A DNA stretch of 42,067 nucleotides, taken from Planctomycetaceae bacterium. GTDB taxonomy: Bacteria; Planctomycetota; Planctomycetia; Planctomycetales; Planctomycetaceae. The notes under the pieces are model-generated. The model was given only the letters and a program-made list of their open reading frames with translations, did no database searches and had not been told where the DNA came from. Positions within the stretch are counted from its first letter, which is position 1, and each line of letters opens with the position of its first letter. Shown here in pieces: positions 1 through 9,622 of this stretch. The stretch spans positions 1-42,067 of the forward strand of contig JAGQQE010000013.1 in the NCBI GenBank assembly GCA_020426345.1, written 5' to 3'. A program made the position numbers and the translations under genes.

Positions 1-106
1 GCAGCTTTTCTGTCAGCGTCGTCTTACCGGCGTCCGGGTGCGAAATAATTGCAAATGTTCGTCGCATCGCAGTTTCGCGAGCGACGACGGGGTCAACCTG
101 AGACAT
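1..106 (-). CDS. prfC: Peptide chain release factor 3 (RF3), N-terminal fragment
   Basis: Only the first 35 codons are in the window; the gene runs off the left edge on the minus strand. The start is the ATG at 104-106. The visible protein has a short leader, then [20 protein letters not shown], which is the P-loop (G1) of a translational GTPase; the HPDAGKT form with the preceding RRTFAIIS is typical of RF3 rather than of EF-G (which has HIDAGKT or HIDSGKT) or LepA. RF3 is a cytosolic GTPase that recycles RF1 and RF2 from the ribosome after termination. It lies downstream of the MFS gene on the same strand, about 147 bases away. The family call rests on one motif and its flanks, so it is good but not certain. 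Confidence 0.85.
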   Translation of the reverse strand, partial: MSQVDPVVARETAMRRTFAIISHPDAGKTTLTEKL

Positions 107-253
107 GGGCGTTGCGAATATCCAGAATGCAGAGACAAGAAACCGCGAAACGGAATCTTAGCGAGTGGCGATCCGAAAATCCGTCACTCGTCGGCACACA
201 CATCGGATTCCTGTGAAAACGAGCCGCCTTTAGTTGTCTGCCGGGTGAGATGA

Positions 254-1576
254 TCAGGGGCTCGTGGCTGCAGTCGGTTCGACCTGTTCGTCGTTAGGCC
301 ACAGAAACGCCAGAGAGGCAAATCCGATCAGCGGGGCGAGACCCGCCATCAAAAGGCCCCTTTCGTAACTCCCCGTGGCTTCAATTTCCCTACCGATCAA
401 TTCCTGAGCTCGGCCTGAGCAAACCCATCCGAAGGCCGCCAGCAATCCGCTGAGCGAACCCATATGACGGGCAGATAACTCCTGAGCCAGTGAATAGTAA
501 AACGGGTGCAACCCAAGGATGCCGGCGCCGGTGATACAGAGTAATACCATCATTAGTATTCCGGGCTGGACGTAAGGAATTGCCGCTCCACAAATGGTCA
601 GCAAAGAGAACAGGAAAAAGCCCAGCAGACGCGCATTTTGCTTCTTCCAGTTACGCATCAGCAGAGCCGTCATCAGTGCTCCGCTGAGCAGGCACCCAAC
701 GTCAGCGGCGATGAAGTAAACGACATTAACAACGCGAGATTGCGTATCCGTGTATCCATGAAATTCCACCAGAAACTTGATGATCCAGGCGCGGAGGAAC
801 TGCCAGCTAATATTCAATGATCCAATCATGATGGCGAGGCAAATCACGCAGCGAACCAGTCTGTTGCCTGCCATTGATTGATTCCCGCCCGCCGGCGACC
901 CTGCTGCTGCATTGCTCTGCACATCCGATTTGATTTGCATCAGATTTCGACCTCGGATCAGCACAAACCACGCTGGGATCCAGCACAAGCCAGCGATTCC
1001 AATGGACCAGAACGGGAACTCCCATGTTTTGCCCCAGCTTTCTGTAATCCCGATGTAGACGGGAACCAGAATGGCTCCAAGCGATGCCCCGCTCTGCAGG
1101 ATCCCATTGCCAAGCGTCCGATTCTTTTCCCCCAGAATGGCTCGCACTGTCAGTAACGCGCAGGGCCAGTGTCCAGCCTCAAAGAAGCCCAGAACAATCC
1201 GGCACAGCAACAGGTACCTGTAGATACCCAGGTCCGGTGATTCCGATGCATTGCAGAAGCGATTGGTGATTTCGGGATTCCCTGCCGCCGCCGTGGCGAT
1301 CCCGGCAAACGACCAGCCTGCCAGCACAAACGGATACAGATATCTGGGCCCCAGTCGATCAGCGAGAAATCCAAAGAACAGTGAGCCAGCCGCGAAGGCG
1401 TATCCAAATTTCCCTTCGATGCCGCCGTAATACTCATCATTAATTCCAAGCTCGGTCTTCAGAGTCGGCGCGACAATCGACAGTGCCTGCCGGTCCATAT
1501 AATTGAGCATCGTTGCCAGCAGCAACAGTCCACAAACAGCCCAGGGCCACCAGGTTTTTTCTTCGTTTGGGAGCAT
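254..1576 (-). CDS. MFS transporter, anion:cation symporter / hexuronate-like
   Basis: A 440-aa integral membrane protein with about 12 hydrophobic segments. The first helix ends in LNYMDRQALSIVAPTL, the signature of the anion:cation symporter branch of the major facilitator superfamily (ExuT, GudP, DgoT and sialin relatives). The loop after TM2 has GFLADRLGPRYLY (the conserved MFS A-like motif), and the TM4-5 stretch GHWPCALLTVRAILGEKNRT also fits hexuronate and galactonate carriers. The inferred role is proton-coupled import of a sugar acid or another organic anion through the inner membrane; the substrate cannot be read from sequence. It follows the creatininase-family gene by 85 bases on the same strand and may be co-transcribed with it. 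The CE15 glucuronoyl esterase further upstream makes a uronate substrate plausible, but that is inference. Confidence 0.85.
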   Translation of the reverse strand: MLPNEEKTWWPWAVCGLLLLATMLNYMDRQALSIVAPTLKTELGINDEYYGGIEGKFGYAFAAGSLFFGFLADRLGPRYLYPFVLAGWSFAGIATAAAGNPEITNRFCNASESPDLGIYRYLLLCRIVLGFFEAGHWPCALLTVRAILGEKNRTLGNGILQSGASLGAILVPVYIGITESWGKTWEFPFWSIGIAGLCWIPAWFVLIRGRNLMQIKSDVQSNAAAGSPAGGNQSMAGNRLVRCVICLAIMIGSLNISWQFLRAWIIKFLVEFHGYTDTQSRVVNVVYFIAADVGCLLSGALMTALLMRNWKKQNARLLGFFLFSLLTICGAAIPYVQPGILMMVLLCITGAGILGLHPFYYSLAQELSARHMGSLSGLLAAFGWVCSGRAQELIGREIEATGSYERGLLMAGLAPLIGFASLAFLWPNDEQVEPTAATSP

Positions 1577-1661
1577 TGCTATTCCGGAGGTTTGGGGTTC
1601 ATTCTCGATTTTATGACGGGCGGCCTGGATGGGATTTCTGGGCCGATGAAACTTTCAATCG

Positions 1662-2423
1662 TCAGATGTTCCAGTGCTGTCCGTCCCATGTTGAGACTCG
1701 GTGCAGGAATCCGGCGACCCCAGCGGCAAACACCTCGAACAACGCTTCGCCTTTTGTGGCAGTCGCGTCAGCGGGAGTACCAATATGTCCGGGTGTACTT
1801 CGGTCCGGCATTGTCCAGCCCCGATAACCAGGGGATGCACCGGAACCAAACGGCACTTCCGGCACATCATCCGGATTTCCGTGAATCAGTTCCGGGCGAA
1901 GTGCCAGCATCATGCTTGTTTCCCATTCGCACGCGTGCCCCATTTCGTTCTGAGTCAAACCGTCGATTGTGTCGCATGGTCGAGCGGAATCCCAGTAGGT
2001 TAAGGCTGCCAGCAGAAGATCACTCCGATTGCGGTACTTTTGCCGAAGCTCGAAACACGCCTGTTGGGATGGTGTTGTATTTCCGCCATGACCATTCACA
2101 AAAACGATCCGCTGGAATCCATGGACGATGAAATTTTCCGCCATGTCTCGCAGCAAATCCAGATAAAGTCGCGGCGACGCCGACATTGTTCCTGGCATAT
2201 CCAGATGATGATGCGAATTGCCGAACCACTGCAGCGGAGCAAACAGAATGTGCGAAGCAACCGGCAATCGTTGAACACGTCTCATGATTTCACCTAACAG
2301 CAAACTGTCGGTGAAAACGGGCATATGCCGCCCGTGTTGTTCCAGTGCTGCAATCGGCAGGACAATCGGTGTTTTTCGGTCCAGTGCATCAATAGCTGGC
2401 CAGGTCAGGTCGGCAAGGTTCAT
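1662..2423 (-). CDS. Creatininase family protein
   Basis: A 253-aa cytosolic metal-dependent amidohydrolase-like protein. Family hallmarks are visible: LPIAALEQHGRHMPVFTDSL near the N-terminus (metal-binding Glu, His and Asp), FVNGHGGN in the middle and HACEWETSMM in the second half. The family includes creatininase, MftE and FAPy deformylase (ArfB-like), so the substrate is open. The reading frame is open 17 codons further upstream to 2474, but homologues generally start close to the LTWPAID segment, so the ATG at 2421-2423 is preferred; no strong Shine-Dalgarno is seen at either start. It precedes the MFS gene with an 85-base gap and may supply or consume the transported compound. Family call firm, function not. 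Confidence 0.85.
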   Translation of the reverse strand: MNLADLTWPAIDALDRKTPIVLPIAALEQHGRHMPVFTDSLLLGEIMRRVQRLPVASHILFAPLQWFGNSHHHLDMPGTMSASPRLYLDLLRDMAENFIVHGFQRIVFVNGHGGNTTPSQQACFELRQKYRNRSDLLLAALTYWDSARPCDTIDGLTQNEMGHACEWETSMMLALRPELIHGNPDDVPEVPFGSGASPGYRGWTMPDRSTPGHIGTPADATATKGEALFEVFAAGVAGFLHRVSTWDGQHWNI

Positions 2424-2641
2424 GGGCGGGCCCTGAATCGGGAAGGAGCAGATGGAGCAGCATTTCACAATCAACGAAACGCACCATACTCAATCGCAAA
2501 CGATCAGCAACTTCCGAAGCAGGAACTTTGTGGGAGAACAGATGATCCAGACAACCGACGGAACAGCATTTCAGTGACTTCCGGCTGGAGAGCCAGGCAT
2601 GGCGCTTTCACTGCAGATCCGCAATCTGCACACAATCTGAA

Positions 2642-3160
2642 TCAAAAGTTGAAGCCTGCCAGAGCTTCGAGAAATGCATCGACAGTTACATCGGGACCGT
2701 CACCAAAGTTTGAATGTGACCCTTGCCGATCCCACTCCGCGAGCACCGTGCGAGGTGAGCCATCCATGTGAAAACCTTTTTCGAGTGTGAAATATCGGCC
2801 CGTCACATCATCTGGCCGAATATTGGCATCCAGAGGTTTTCCCGAATGCGACATCAGCACACAGGCGACCATGTAAGCCTCTGCCACCTCTGTCGGAGAC
2901 GGCATCACGAGCACGATGCACGGCAGGTTTTTTACTCGCCTCGGATGAAACGAAATCTCCGAGACATCAAACGGGGGATCCGTCTTCAGGTGGTCTGCAA
3001 CCTGATCGATCAGCGACTGGAGAAAACGAAACCCATCCGGGGACGCCACGATCGCAAGGAATCGCAGCGGATCCGCAAGGGCAACTGTGCGCAGTGCAAA
3101 ATGAGCCAGTGTGTAATGGAAAGAAGGTCCTGATTCTTCAGATGTCGTTTCAAGGGACAC
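2642..3160 (-). CDS. Hypothetical protein
   Basis: A 172-aa protein, not recognised. It has no signal peptide and no membrane segment, and its composition is that of a soluble globular protein. It has a hydrophobic alpha-rich first half (FALRTVALADPLRFLAIVAS) and a more polar second half ending in a predicted short helix (VDAFLEALAGFNF). Codon use and amino-acid composition look like a real gene, and nothing on the opposite strand competes. It sits between the CE15 esterase (93 bases upstream) and the creatininase-family gene (about 220 bases downstream), all on the minus strand. No function is proposed. Confidence 0.6.
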   Translation of the reverse strand: MSLETTSEESGPSFHYTLAHFALRTVALADPLRFLAIVASPDGFRFLQSLIDQVADHLKTDPPFDVSEISFHPRRVKNLPCIVLVMPSPTEVAEAYMVACVLMSHSGKPLDANIRPDDVTGRYFTLEKGFHMDGSPRTVLAEWDRQGSHSNFGDGPDVTVDAFLEALAGFNF

Positions 3161-3253
3161 TTCTGGTTGCTTTCGTCTCAGGAAATCGAAGATACCAATG
3201 AGTTTACTCCTGATTATGCCCCCAGCTGTCAGTCCGAGGTCACCTGGGCTTTC

Positions 3254-4558
3254 TTAATGATTCCCCTTCAAATGCTGATTGGCAAATTTGATGTATTGGG
3301 CCCAGTCATATTCATTGATATCGTGTTTACCCGTTCGGATGTGATAACCGACGTCGGCCACCAAAGGCTGATTCACAGCAGGCATGCTGTCGGAAGGGAG
3401 CCCTTTCCTGCCGAGTAATTCGTAGACAGATCCGGCGAGTTGAGCGGAGAGGAACTCGCCGCGCGGGTCTGCCCATTTGTCATCTTCAGCGCTCGCCACG
3501 TAAATCGGTCGGGGGGCAGCCAGTGCAATTAACATATGATGGTCAACGGGAGAGGCGGTTTCGTTATCGTTGTAGGTACGATGCTGCATGCAGAACCAAT
3601 GCGGGAATGACGTGTTAATGCGCTTCACCGTCTCACCAAACGCACGGCGACTGAGTGCCGCCCCACCGCAGCCGGAATCGTTGGAAATCACCATCGCAAA
3701 CCTTTGATCTGTGGCACCTGCCCAGAGTGATGTCTTTCCCAGTCGAGAATGACCGACCACGGCGACCTTGCTGCCATCAATCAGCGGGTCGACTTCCAGC
3801 ACATCCAGGGCTCGACTTAAGCCCCATGCCCACGCACTGATTGAGCCACCGCTTGACGCGGTGCGGTTCTGGCTTTCCGGCCAGATGGCATGTACGCCGT
3901 TCTTGAAGCCATCGTCGAAATCCGGGTCTATATCTCCGTAGTAGATGGTTACCAACCCGTAGCCCGCACCAATGATTTCTGCTACCGGCCATCGCCCGGA
4001 AGACTTCCCGCGCGAGGCTTCGCTGGCCCGGTTGTCCGTAATTCCCAGATCTTTGTTGTTGCGAACCCACGACGATGTGATGTGAATTGCCGGATCGTCC
4101 TCCACGGTGTGGTTACCATTGAAGTTGAGTCCGATAAATGCAGGTACCGGCCCGGTTGCACTTTTGGGGGTGTAAACAAGCATGTCCATTTGTGGGCCGT
4201 CGTCTTCGCTGGTGAAGAAGACCGTGATTTCCCTGCGAATTGCTTTTCCCTGAACTGCGTCGTTCTTTTCACTGCGAATGCGCGTGCGAAGTTTGTTCAC
4301 GGCCGGTGGGAGATGGCCGAAAACATGATCCGCGAACAGCTGCAGGATTTCCGGTCGACGAATATTCACCCACTTTTCCGCGGAATCGATATCCGATCCG
4401 TCCTGAGCCTTCAAAAGATCGGGCAACGTGAACTGCGGCACTTTGGATTCGTCGTAATTGAACTCATCGCCGTAGACTTCGTCCGACATGGGAGACACCA
4501 TCAGAAATAGGCAAACGGACAACCCGATCAGGTGTCGCTGGCTGAAAAGATTCATCAT
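3254..4558 (-). CDS. Secreted CE15 glucuronoyl esterase-like hydrolase
   Basis: A 434-aa exported alpha/beta hydrolase. The start is the tandem ATG at 4553-4558, which gives a clear signal peptide (positively charged start, then LIGLSVCLFLMVSP). The frame stays open to 4966, but that extension encodes Arg/Cys/Ser-rich sequence typical of non-coding DNA. The nucleophile elbow is VVGHSRLGKTSLWAGA, the GxSRxGK form that defines carbohydrate esterase family 15, followed by SNDSGCGGAALSRR, HHMLIALAAPRPIYVAS and the C-terminal GYHIRTGKHDINEYDW holding the probable catalytic His. CE15 enzymes cleave ester bonds between 4-O-methyl-glucuronic acid of xylan and lignin alcohols. An acetyl-xylan-esterase label is often attached to such proteins. 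Probably periplasmic or extracellular. Confidence 0.85.
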   Translation of the reverse strand: MMNLFSQRHLIGLSVCLFLMVSPMSDEVYGDEFNYDESKVPQFTLPDLLKAQDGSDIDSAEKWVNIRRPEILQLFADHVFGHLPPAVNKLRTRIRSEKNDAVQGKAIRREITVFFTSEDDGPQMDMLVYTPKSATGPVPAFIGLNFNGNHTVEDDPAIHITSSWVRNNKDLGITDNRASEASRGKSSGRWPVAEIIGAGYGLVTIYYGDIDPDFDDGFKNGVHAIWPESQNRTASSGGSISAWAWGLSRALDVLEVDPLIDGSKVAVVGHSRLGKTSLWAGATDQRFAMVISNDSGCGGAALSRRAFGETVKRINTSFPHWFCMQHRTYNDNETASPVDHHMLIALAAPRPIYVASAEDDKWADPRGEFLSAQLAGSVYELLGRKGLPSDSMPAVNQPLVADVGYHIRTGKHDINEYDWAQYIKFANQHLKGNH

Positions 4559-5044
4559 TGTGTTTTCATCCGCTTCGTATTTGGATCCGCAGAAACTGAA
4601 ACTGGCCGAGCACCGACGAACGGACACAGAACGCGGTTCCATGATGTGACAATCCCGCCATGTCCGCACGACCCGGTGCCGGATTCCCGTCAGGCAAACA
4701 GGTGATTCCTGAGCGGAAGAAAAGCAGTGTGCAGGCTCTGCGTCAACCGAGATACGGGAATTCATGACCGAAGGGCCTTCTGTCTGGTTTGTCGTCATTC
4801 GTCCAGACGGGTTGCTTCGCCCGCATGTGAAACCCAGCGAATCGCGGAGCTGCCGTCTGCCGTGTCCGTTTGTATTTTTGAATCTGATTGTCGAACAGAA
4901 CTCGTTTTGCGTCGGCGGTGTCCTTCCGTAAACTTCGGTTCCTGAAAGGGCCGTTTTCTGGCCCATTCACGACCGTGAAGTCTCGACTTTAAATTGAAGT
5001 CTCGACCGTAAAACAGCACTGCAAACAGATGAGTAAAGCCGATC
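4559..5044. other. Divergent intergenic region between CE15 esterase and leuS
   Basis: Nearly 490 bases between two divergently transcribed genes. No convincing gene: the open frames here are rich in Arg, Cys and Ser and carry no motif. An 11-bp direct repeat, GAAGTCTCGAC, occurs at 4977-4987 and 4996-5006, just upstream of leuS. No clear -35/-10 pair was found for either gene. Confidence 0.5.
4977..5006 (+). repeat. 11-bp direct repeat upstream of leuS
   Basis: Two perfect copies of GAAGTCTCGAC, starts 19 bases apart and separated by the AT-rich spacer TTTAAATT. The second copy ends 38 bases before the leuS start codon. The spacing is close to two helical turns, compatible with a regulator binding site or part of the leader, but no regulator is known and it may be a chance duplication. 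Confidence 0.4.
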
Positions 5045-7759
5045 ATGCCTCGTTACGACGCCAAACGCATTGAAGCTCGCTGGCAAAAATACTGGGACGA
5101 TAACAAGACCTTTCAGATGGACGGCCCGGACCCGTCGAAGGAAAAACTGTATGTGCTGGACATGTTTCCTTACCCGTCCGGCAGTGGCCTGCATGTTGGG
5201 CATCCTGAAGGTTATACCGCAACCGATATTGTCTGCCGCCATGCTCGCATGAAGGGCAAACACGTGCTGCATCCAATGGGCTGGGACGCGTTTGGGTTGC
5301 CGGCGGAAGAACATGCGGTCAAAACAGGCACGCATCCTCGCATCACGACTGAGCAAAACATCGCGACCTTCAAACGCCAGCTGAAGATGCTGGGATTCAG
5401 TTACGACTGGACGCGTGAACTTTCCACGACCGACCCGGACTATTACCGCTGGACCCAGTGGATCTTTCTGCAGTTGTTCGACACCTGGTACGACTCCAAC
5501 TGCAAATGGACAGGTCCTGATGGCGTGGAACGCACAGGCAGAGGTCGGCCGATCAGCGAACTGCCCATCCCGGATGACGTCTCCGCCGCCGGTAACGAAG
5601 CCGTCCGGCGGTATCAGGACAAACATCGATTGGCCTATGTTTCAGAGGCTCCTGTGAACTGGTGCCCTGCTCTTGGCACCGTGCTGGCTAACGAGGAAAT
5701 TATTGACGGCAAGAGTGAGCGTGGAGGATATCCGGTTGTTCGCATGCCGCTCAAGCAGTGGATGCTTCGCATTACTGCCTATGCCGATCGACTCGCCAGC
5801 GAACTCGAAAATCTGTCCTGGTCGGAATCCATCAAATATATGCAGCGGAACTGGATCGGGCGCAGCGTTGGTGCTGAAGTGGATTTTCGAATTGAGAGTG
5901 GACATGACGCTCCGGAGTCATCCGCAGGATCTGCCCTGAATGCGTTCGGATTTCCTCTGTCGGCGAAACCATTCCCGGATGAACCTGCTGCCGACACGAT
6001 TCGTGTCTACACGACTCGTCCGGATACGCTCTTTGGTGTGACCTACATGGTTCTCGCCCCGGAACATCCTCTGGTTAATGTCGTCACAAGTCCGGAACAA
6101 AAAGCAAAGGTGGAAGAATACCGACAGAAAGCCGCATTAAAGAGCGATCTCGATCGGACCGATCTGGCCAAAGAAAAGACCGGTGTCTTCACTGGCGGAT
6201 ACGCGATCAATCCGGTTAATGGAACCAAAGTTCCGGTGTGGATCGCAGACTACGTTTTGATCAGTTACGGCACCGGAGCGATCATGGCCGTACCTGCTCA
6301 TGATGAACGTGACTTTGAGTTTGCCAGGGAATTCGGTATCGAGATCACTCAGGTTGTTGCCCCGGCGCCGAACAGTGGGCACGAGGCCGATACGAAGAAT
6401 GCCGCTTTCACCGAAACAGGAGTTGCGGTCAATTCCGGAAAGTACGACGGGCTTGCCAGCGTTGATTTCAAGGCTCAGATCACAAAAGACCTGACTGCGG
6501 CCGGCATTGGCAGAGAAGCTGTGAACTACCGCCTTCGCGACTGGCTGTTTAGTCGCCAGCGATACTGGGGTGAACCGTTTCCGATCTGGCACGAACTGGA
6601 TGCCGATGGTAATCCAACCGGTCTGATGCGAGCCGATTCGCCCGAATCACTGCCTGTGCTGCATCCTCATATGGAAGACTTTAAACCAACCGGTACACCC
6701 GAACCAATGCTCGCCAAAGCCACCGACGAATGGCTTTACAAAACGGATAAGGACGGTGTGAAGCTGAAACGAGAAACCAACAGCATGCCTCAATGGGCTG
6801 GCAGTTGCTGGTATTACCTTCGGTTCTGTGACAACAGGAACAACGAACATTTTATCGACCCGGAAAAGGAAAAATACTGGCTGCCTGTCGATCTGTATGT
6901 TGGTGGTGCTGAACACGCGGTGTTGCACCTGCTGTATTCGCGATTCTGGCACAAGGTATTGTTTGACCGTGGCCACGTCAGCTCCCCGGAGCCTTTTCAA
7001 AAACTTGTCAATCAGGGCATGATTCTGGGGGAGCCGGACGAAAACGGTAAAGCGGAGAAGATGTCCAAGTCACGTGGCAACGTTATCAATCCTGACGACG
7101 TTGTTCGCGAATACGGCGCTGATTCGCTTCGTATGTATGAAATGTTTATGGGCCCACTGGAACAGGTGAAGCCGTGGCAGATGAGCGGCGTCGAAGGTGT
7201 CTATCGGTTTCTCAGCCGTGTCTGGCGAATGATCGTCGATGAACGCGCCGAGGAAGTCACGCTGAACCTTTCTGTTCAGGAAGTCGCTCCCACCGAAGAA
7301 CAATTACGCGTACTTCATAAGACCATCAAAGCGGTTTCACAGGACATCGATCGGCTGAGTTTTAACACGGCGATCAGTCGCATGATGGAGTTTATTAACT
7401 TCATGCTGACGCAGGATGTTCGTCCGAAATCTGTACTCGAACAATTTGTCCTGCTGCTCAGCCCATTCGCTCCGCATGCAGCGGAAGAACTTTGGTCTGT
7501 GCTGGGGCACAGCAGTACGCTGGCCTTTGAATCGTGGCCAGCATGGGACGAAACACTGCTGGTTGAGGATACGATTGAAATTCCGGTCCAGGTGAATGGT
7601 AAGCTCAGAGCAAAGATTATCATGGCGGCTAATGCAGATTCCGATGCGATGCAGGCGGCCGCAAAAGCAGATGAGGCGGTTCAAAAGAATCTGGAAGGAA
7701 AGACCATCGTCAAAGTCGTCGCGGTTCCCGGTCGCATGGTGAACTTTGTGGTTCGTTAA
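5045..7759 (+). CDS. leuS: Leucyl-tRNA synthetase
   Basis: A 904-aa class Ia aminoacyl-tRNA synthetase that charges tRNA(Leu) with leucine in the cytosol. The HIGH signature is HVGH at residues 50-53, within [17 protein letters not shown], characteristic of LeuRS; the KMSKS loop is present at residues 672-676. Between them lies the CP1 editing domain ([19 protein letters not shown], the T-rich editing motif, and later [15 protein letters not shown]), followed by a leucine-specific region, the anticodon-binding helical domain and a C-terminal domain with [11 protein letters not shown]. Length is slightly above the usual bacterial 820-880 aa; the extra residues lie around 265-290 and in the CP1 region. 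The ATG at 5045 is the first in frame and begins the expected [10 protein letters not shown]. It is monocistronic as far as can be seen. Confidence 0.98.
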   Translation: MPRYDAKRIEARWQKYWDDNKTFQMDGPDPSKEKLYVLDMFPYPSGSGLHVGHPEGYTATDIVCRHARMKGKHVLHPMGWDAFGLPAEEHAVKTGTHPRITTEQNIATFKRQLKMLGFSYDWTRELSTTDPDYYRWTQWIFLQLFDTWYDSNCKWTGPDGVERTGRGRPISELPIPDDVSAAGNEAVRRYQDKHRLAYVSEAPVNWCPALGTVLANEEIIDGKSERGGYPVVRMPLKQWMLRITAYADRLASELENLSWSESIKYMQRNWIGRSVGAEVDFRIESGHDAPESSAGSALNAFGFPLSAKPFPDEPAADTIRVYTTRPDTLFGVTYMVLAPEHPLVNVVTSPEQKAKVEEYRQKAALKSDLDRTDLAKEKTGVFTGGYAINPVNGTKVPVWIADYVLISYGTGAIMAVPAHDERDFEFAREFGIEITQVVAPAPNSGHEADTKNAAFTETGVAVNSGKYDGLASVDFKAQITKDLTAAGIGREAVNYRLRDWLFSRQRYWGEPFPIWHELDADGNPTGLMRADSPESLPVLHPHMEDFKPTGTPEPMLAKATDEWLYKTDKDGVKLKRETNSMPQWAGSCWYYLRFCDNRNNEHFIDPEKEKYWLPVDLYVGGAEHAVLHLLYSRFWHKVLFDRGHVSSPEPFQKLVNQGMILGEPDENGKAEKMSKSRGNVINPDDVVREYGADSLRMYEMFMGPLEQVKPWQMSGVEGVYRFLSRVWRMIVDERAEEVTLNLSVQEVAPTEEQLRVLHKTIKAVSQDIDRLSFNTAISRMMEFINFMLTQDVRPKSVLEQFVLLLSPFAPHAAEELWSVLGHSSTLAFESWPAWDETLLVEDTIEIPVQVNGKLRAKIIMAANADSDAMQAAAKADEAVQKNLEGKTIVKVVAVPGRMVNFVVR

Positions 7760-7794
7760 CCGCCGGATTAACATCGGACTGTGACATCGGGATT

Positions 7795-7826
7795 GGGCAA
7801 GGTGGCCAGCTTTGGTCGTCTTGCCC
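7795..7826 (+). terminator. Hairpin downstream of leuS
   Basis: A 7-bp perfect stem, GGGCAAG (7795-7801) with CTTGCCC (7820-7826), that can be extended inward by GGCCA/TGGTC, making a compact stem-loop 36 bases after the leuS stop. The tail is TTCATTAG, so the U-tract is poor. It lies between convergent genes and could serve both directions. Confidence 0.45.
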
Positions 7827-7929
7827 TTCATTAGCGAGTTGCGCTGTGTCTGCATCCGGCCTGAAGTTGCCGTGCGCAGTTCGGCCGACGATGGGGCGAG
7901 CCTCCGTGAACCTGGTGCGCGTCGAGTGC

Positions 7930-8718
7930 TCAGGGGATCACAACAAACTGTTTGACCATGTAGAATTGCTCCGTCCTGGGCCAGTTGAGCTCTGCCAGTG
8001 TTGCCGTCAGCGTGTCGTCCGGCAGATTATCAAGTGTGACTGAGACAGAAATCACCTGTCCGTCTGCCTGCCCATAGACAATTTTCATCCAGTGCGATTT
8101 TTCATCGAGAGGTAATGTCGAAAGCATCCTGCGGACTTCTTCACTGATTTTTTGCAGGTCGACCGATTCACGATTCTCCTCGGAACTTCGCATGTAGACA
8201 TCGCCGGAAATCACGGGCCGCACTTTTCCATTGATTTGCACGTCCACGGGAACCATGTGTTCGTCATTGGAATTCAGAAATCCAGAGTAGACTCCATGAA
8301 ATGTTGTCACCGTGAAATTCAGAAACGTGTCTGAGATCGCCTGTTCCCTGGTTTCTCCCATCCCGGCCAGAAACTCGATGATTTCGCGACCGTCCGGCAG
8401 AAGAATAGCAAAGCGGGTCTCAACACTGATCCCATCGCCCTCTTCATTCACCCCGTAGAGCGTTGCCTTCAAACGGACGGGACTGTCTTTCAGACCGACT
8501 CCATTGTCGTCGGTGACAAGGTCCTCGTGACCATGGCCCTTTAACCAGTCGCGGAAGTATTGTTCTGCTTCCGGTAACGGCTCGTTTAATCCCAGGTCCT
8601 GTTCGGGAGTCATGTCGTTGCCAGCAGGACCTCCGCCGGAAAGTTCGGTCCCGGACGGGTTGTTATTACAGCCAGCCAGCATTGTCGATACAAGAATCAA
8701 CAGCAAATGCGATCGCAT
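7930..8718 (-). CDS. Lipoprotein of unknown function
   Basis: A 262-aa protein with a type II signal peptide: MRSHLLLILVSTMLAGCNNNP, where LAGC is a lipobox and the Cys is the likely acylated residue. After a Gly/Pro/Asn-rich linker comes a soluble domain of about 200 residues with no motif I recognise; it alternates beta-like segments (VRLKATLYGVNEEGDGISVETRFAILL and a similar VSVTLDN stretch near the end). It is predicted to be anchored in the outer or inner membrane facing the periplasm. It is transcribed toward leuS, with a possible terminator between. Upstream on the same strand, 362 bases away, is the M41-like gene, separated by a hairpin, so it probably has its own promoter. Confidence 0.75.
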   Translation of the reverse strand: MRSHLLLILVSTMLAGCNNNPSGTELSGGGPAGNDMTPEQDLGLNEPLPEAEQYFRDWLKGHGHEDLVTDDNGVGLKDSPVRLKATLYGVNEEGDGISVETRFAILLPDGREIIEFLAGMGETREQAISDTFLNFTVTTFHGVYSGFLNSNDEHMVPVDVQINGKVRPVISGDVYMRSSEENRESVDLQKISEEVRRMLSTLPLDEKSHWMKIVYGQADGQVISVSVTLDNLPDDTLTATLAELNWPRTEQFYMVKQFVVIP

Positions 8719-9080
8719 CGAAGCTGTTTCCTTTGAAATCGTTTGACGATTTCATCTGCTCAGGAATGAATGATTAGTCAAAATGCCGGGACTCAGGCAA
8801 GTCTTTGTATCCCGGCACAATAGTCATACTGCGAGACCCGCGAAACGTTACGAGTGTCGCGCAAGTGTCAACGACTGGCATCCCGCCTTCCGACGCGGTG
8901 GGCTGAGTTATGGCGACAGGTGAGGTTCTTCACAATCAGCGTTGGGAAAAGATTGCAGCAGATTGGGAAACCGAACACAAACCATTCAATGAACATCATG
9001 GAACATGCGTTGCGTTCTTCCAAACGCAAACATCGCTTCAGATCGGGACCATCAGATGGTCGTCATGGGTAGACCAGGAG
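8719..9080. other. Intergenic region with one hairpin, no gene seen
   Basis: About 360 bases between the M41-like gene and the lipoprotein gene, both on the minus strand. Short open frames cross it but none has a plausible protein. The only structure noticed is the inverted repeat at 8784-8817, annotated separately. The promoter of the lipoprotein gene should lie here, but no convincing consensus was found. Confidence 0.4.
8784..8817 (-). terminator. Possible terminator after the kdsB/M41-like pair
   Basis: A perfect 8-bp inverted repeat, TGCCGGGA (8784-8791) and TCCCGGCA (8810-8817), with an 18-base loop. Read on the minus strand it is followed directly by TTTTGACT, a short U-run. It would end transcription coming from 9081 before the lipoprotein gene at 8718. 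The long loop and short U-tract keep this tentative. Confidence 0.4.
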
Positions 9081-9578
9081 TCAGCCGTTCCTCAACAATC
9101 CTTCGACAGACTCACAGATCTCATGAACTGTTTCGCCTTCCATTTGTTCATAGGCCAGCAGGTGATCTACAATGGCTCCGATGATGGCCCAGTTCTGATC
9201 CTGCCGGAATACCCGATAGAGTTGAAGTGTAGTTTGTTCGAGCATTGCCAGACGCTTCGGCGATGACTTTTCAAATGACGCTTTTTCCCATGCCTGTTGC
9301 CAGTCCATGGCCCATTCAGCAACGGTTGCCGGGTGAAATGACTCGTTGCGATGAATCATCTCAGCCACTGGTCCTGCCAGAATAACCATCACTTCTCGTT
9401 CCATCAGCTGGCGTTCGGACACTCTACGGTGTTCCCATCGAACGACTGTGTCTCCGGAACGGAGGGGGCCATCATCCTGGTCAGGACTGATGGATATGGA
9501 CTCCACTGTTGCCCCGAGGCAGACCGCAGCGAATGCGTGTCCAGCTTCGTGCCATGCAGTGACCTCATCAATATCCAT
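9081..9578 (-). CDS. Orphan M41 (FtsH)-like zinc metalloprotease domain protein
   Basis: A 165-aa soluble protein. The N-terminus has VTAWHEAGHAFAAVCLGA, matching the HEAGH zinc-binding helix of FtsH peptidases (family M41), and VILAGPVAEMIH resembles the LLGGRAAE helix that follows in FtsH. The AAA+ ATPase module and the transmembrane helices of FtsH are absent, so it cannot be a conventional ATP-driven protease. The gene starts at the ATG 9576-9578 and lies 44 bases downstream of kdsB on the same strand, so the two are probably co-transcribed. Whether it is an active peptidase, an adaptor or a regulator is unknown; the catalytic Glu and both His are intact. Family call moderate to good. Confidence 0.75.
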   Translation of the reverse strand: MDIDEVTAWHEAGHAFAAVCLGATVESISISPDQDDGPLRSGDTVVRWEHRRVSERQLMEREVMVILAGPVAEMIHRNESFHPATVAEWAMDWQQAWEKASFEKSSPKRLAMLEQTTLQLYRVFRQDQNWAIIGAIVDHLLAYEQMEGETVHEICESVEGLLRNG

Positions 9579-9622
9579 GCGATGTCATGTCCACAAACAA
9601 TTTTCCACTGTCATTTCCATGG

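Noticed and set aside
162-190. Inverted repeat CGAGTG/CACTCG between the MFS gene and prfC
   Set aside because: Only 6 bp with an imperfect inner stem and no T-run on the minus strand; not enough to call a terminator.
4559-4966. N-terminal extension of the CE15 esterase to 570 aa
   Set aside because: The extension is Arg/Cys/Ser-rich and would bury the clear signal peptide that begins at 4558.
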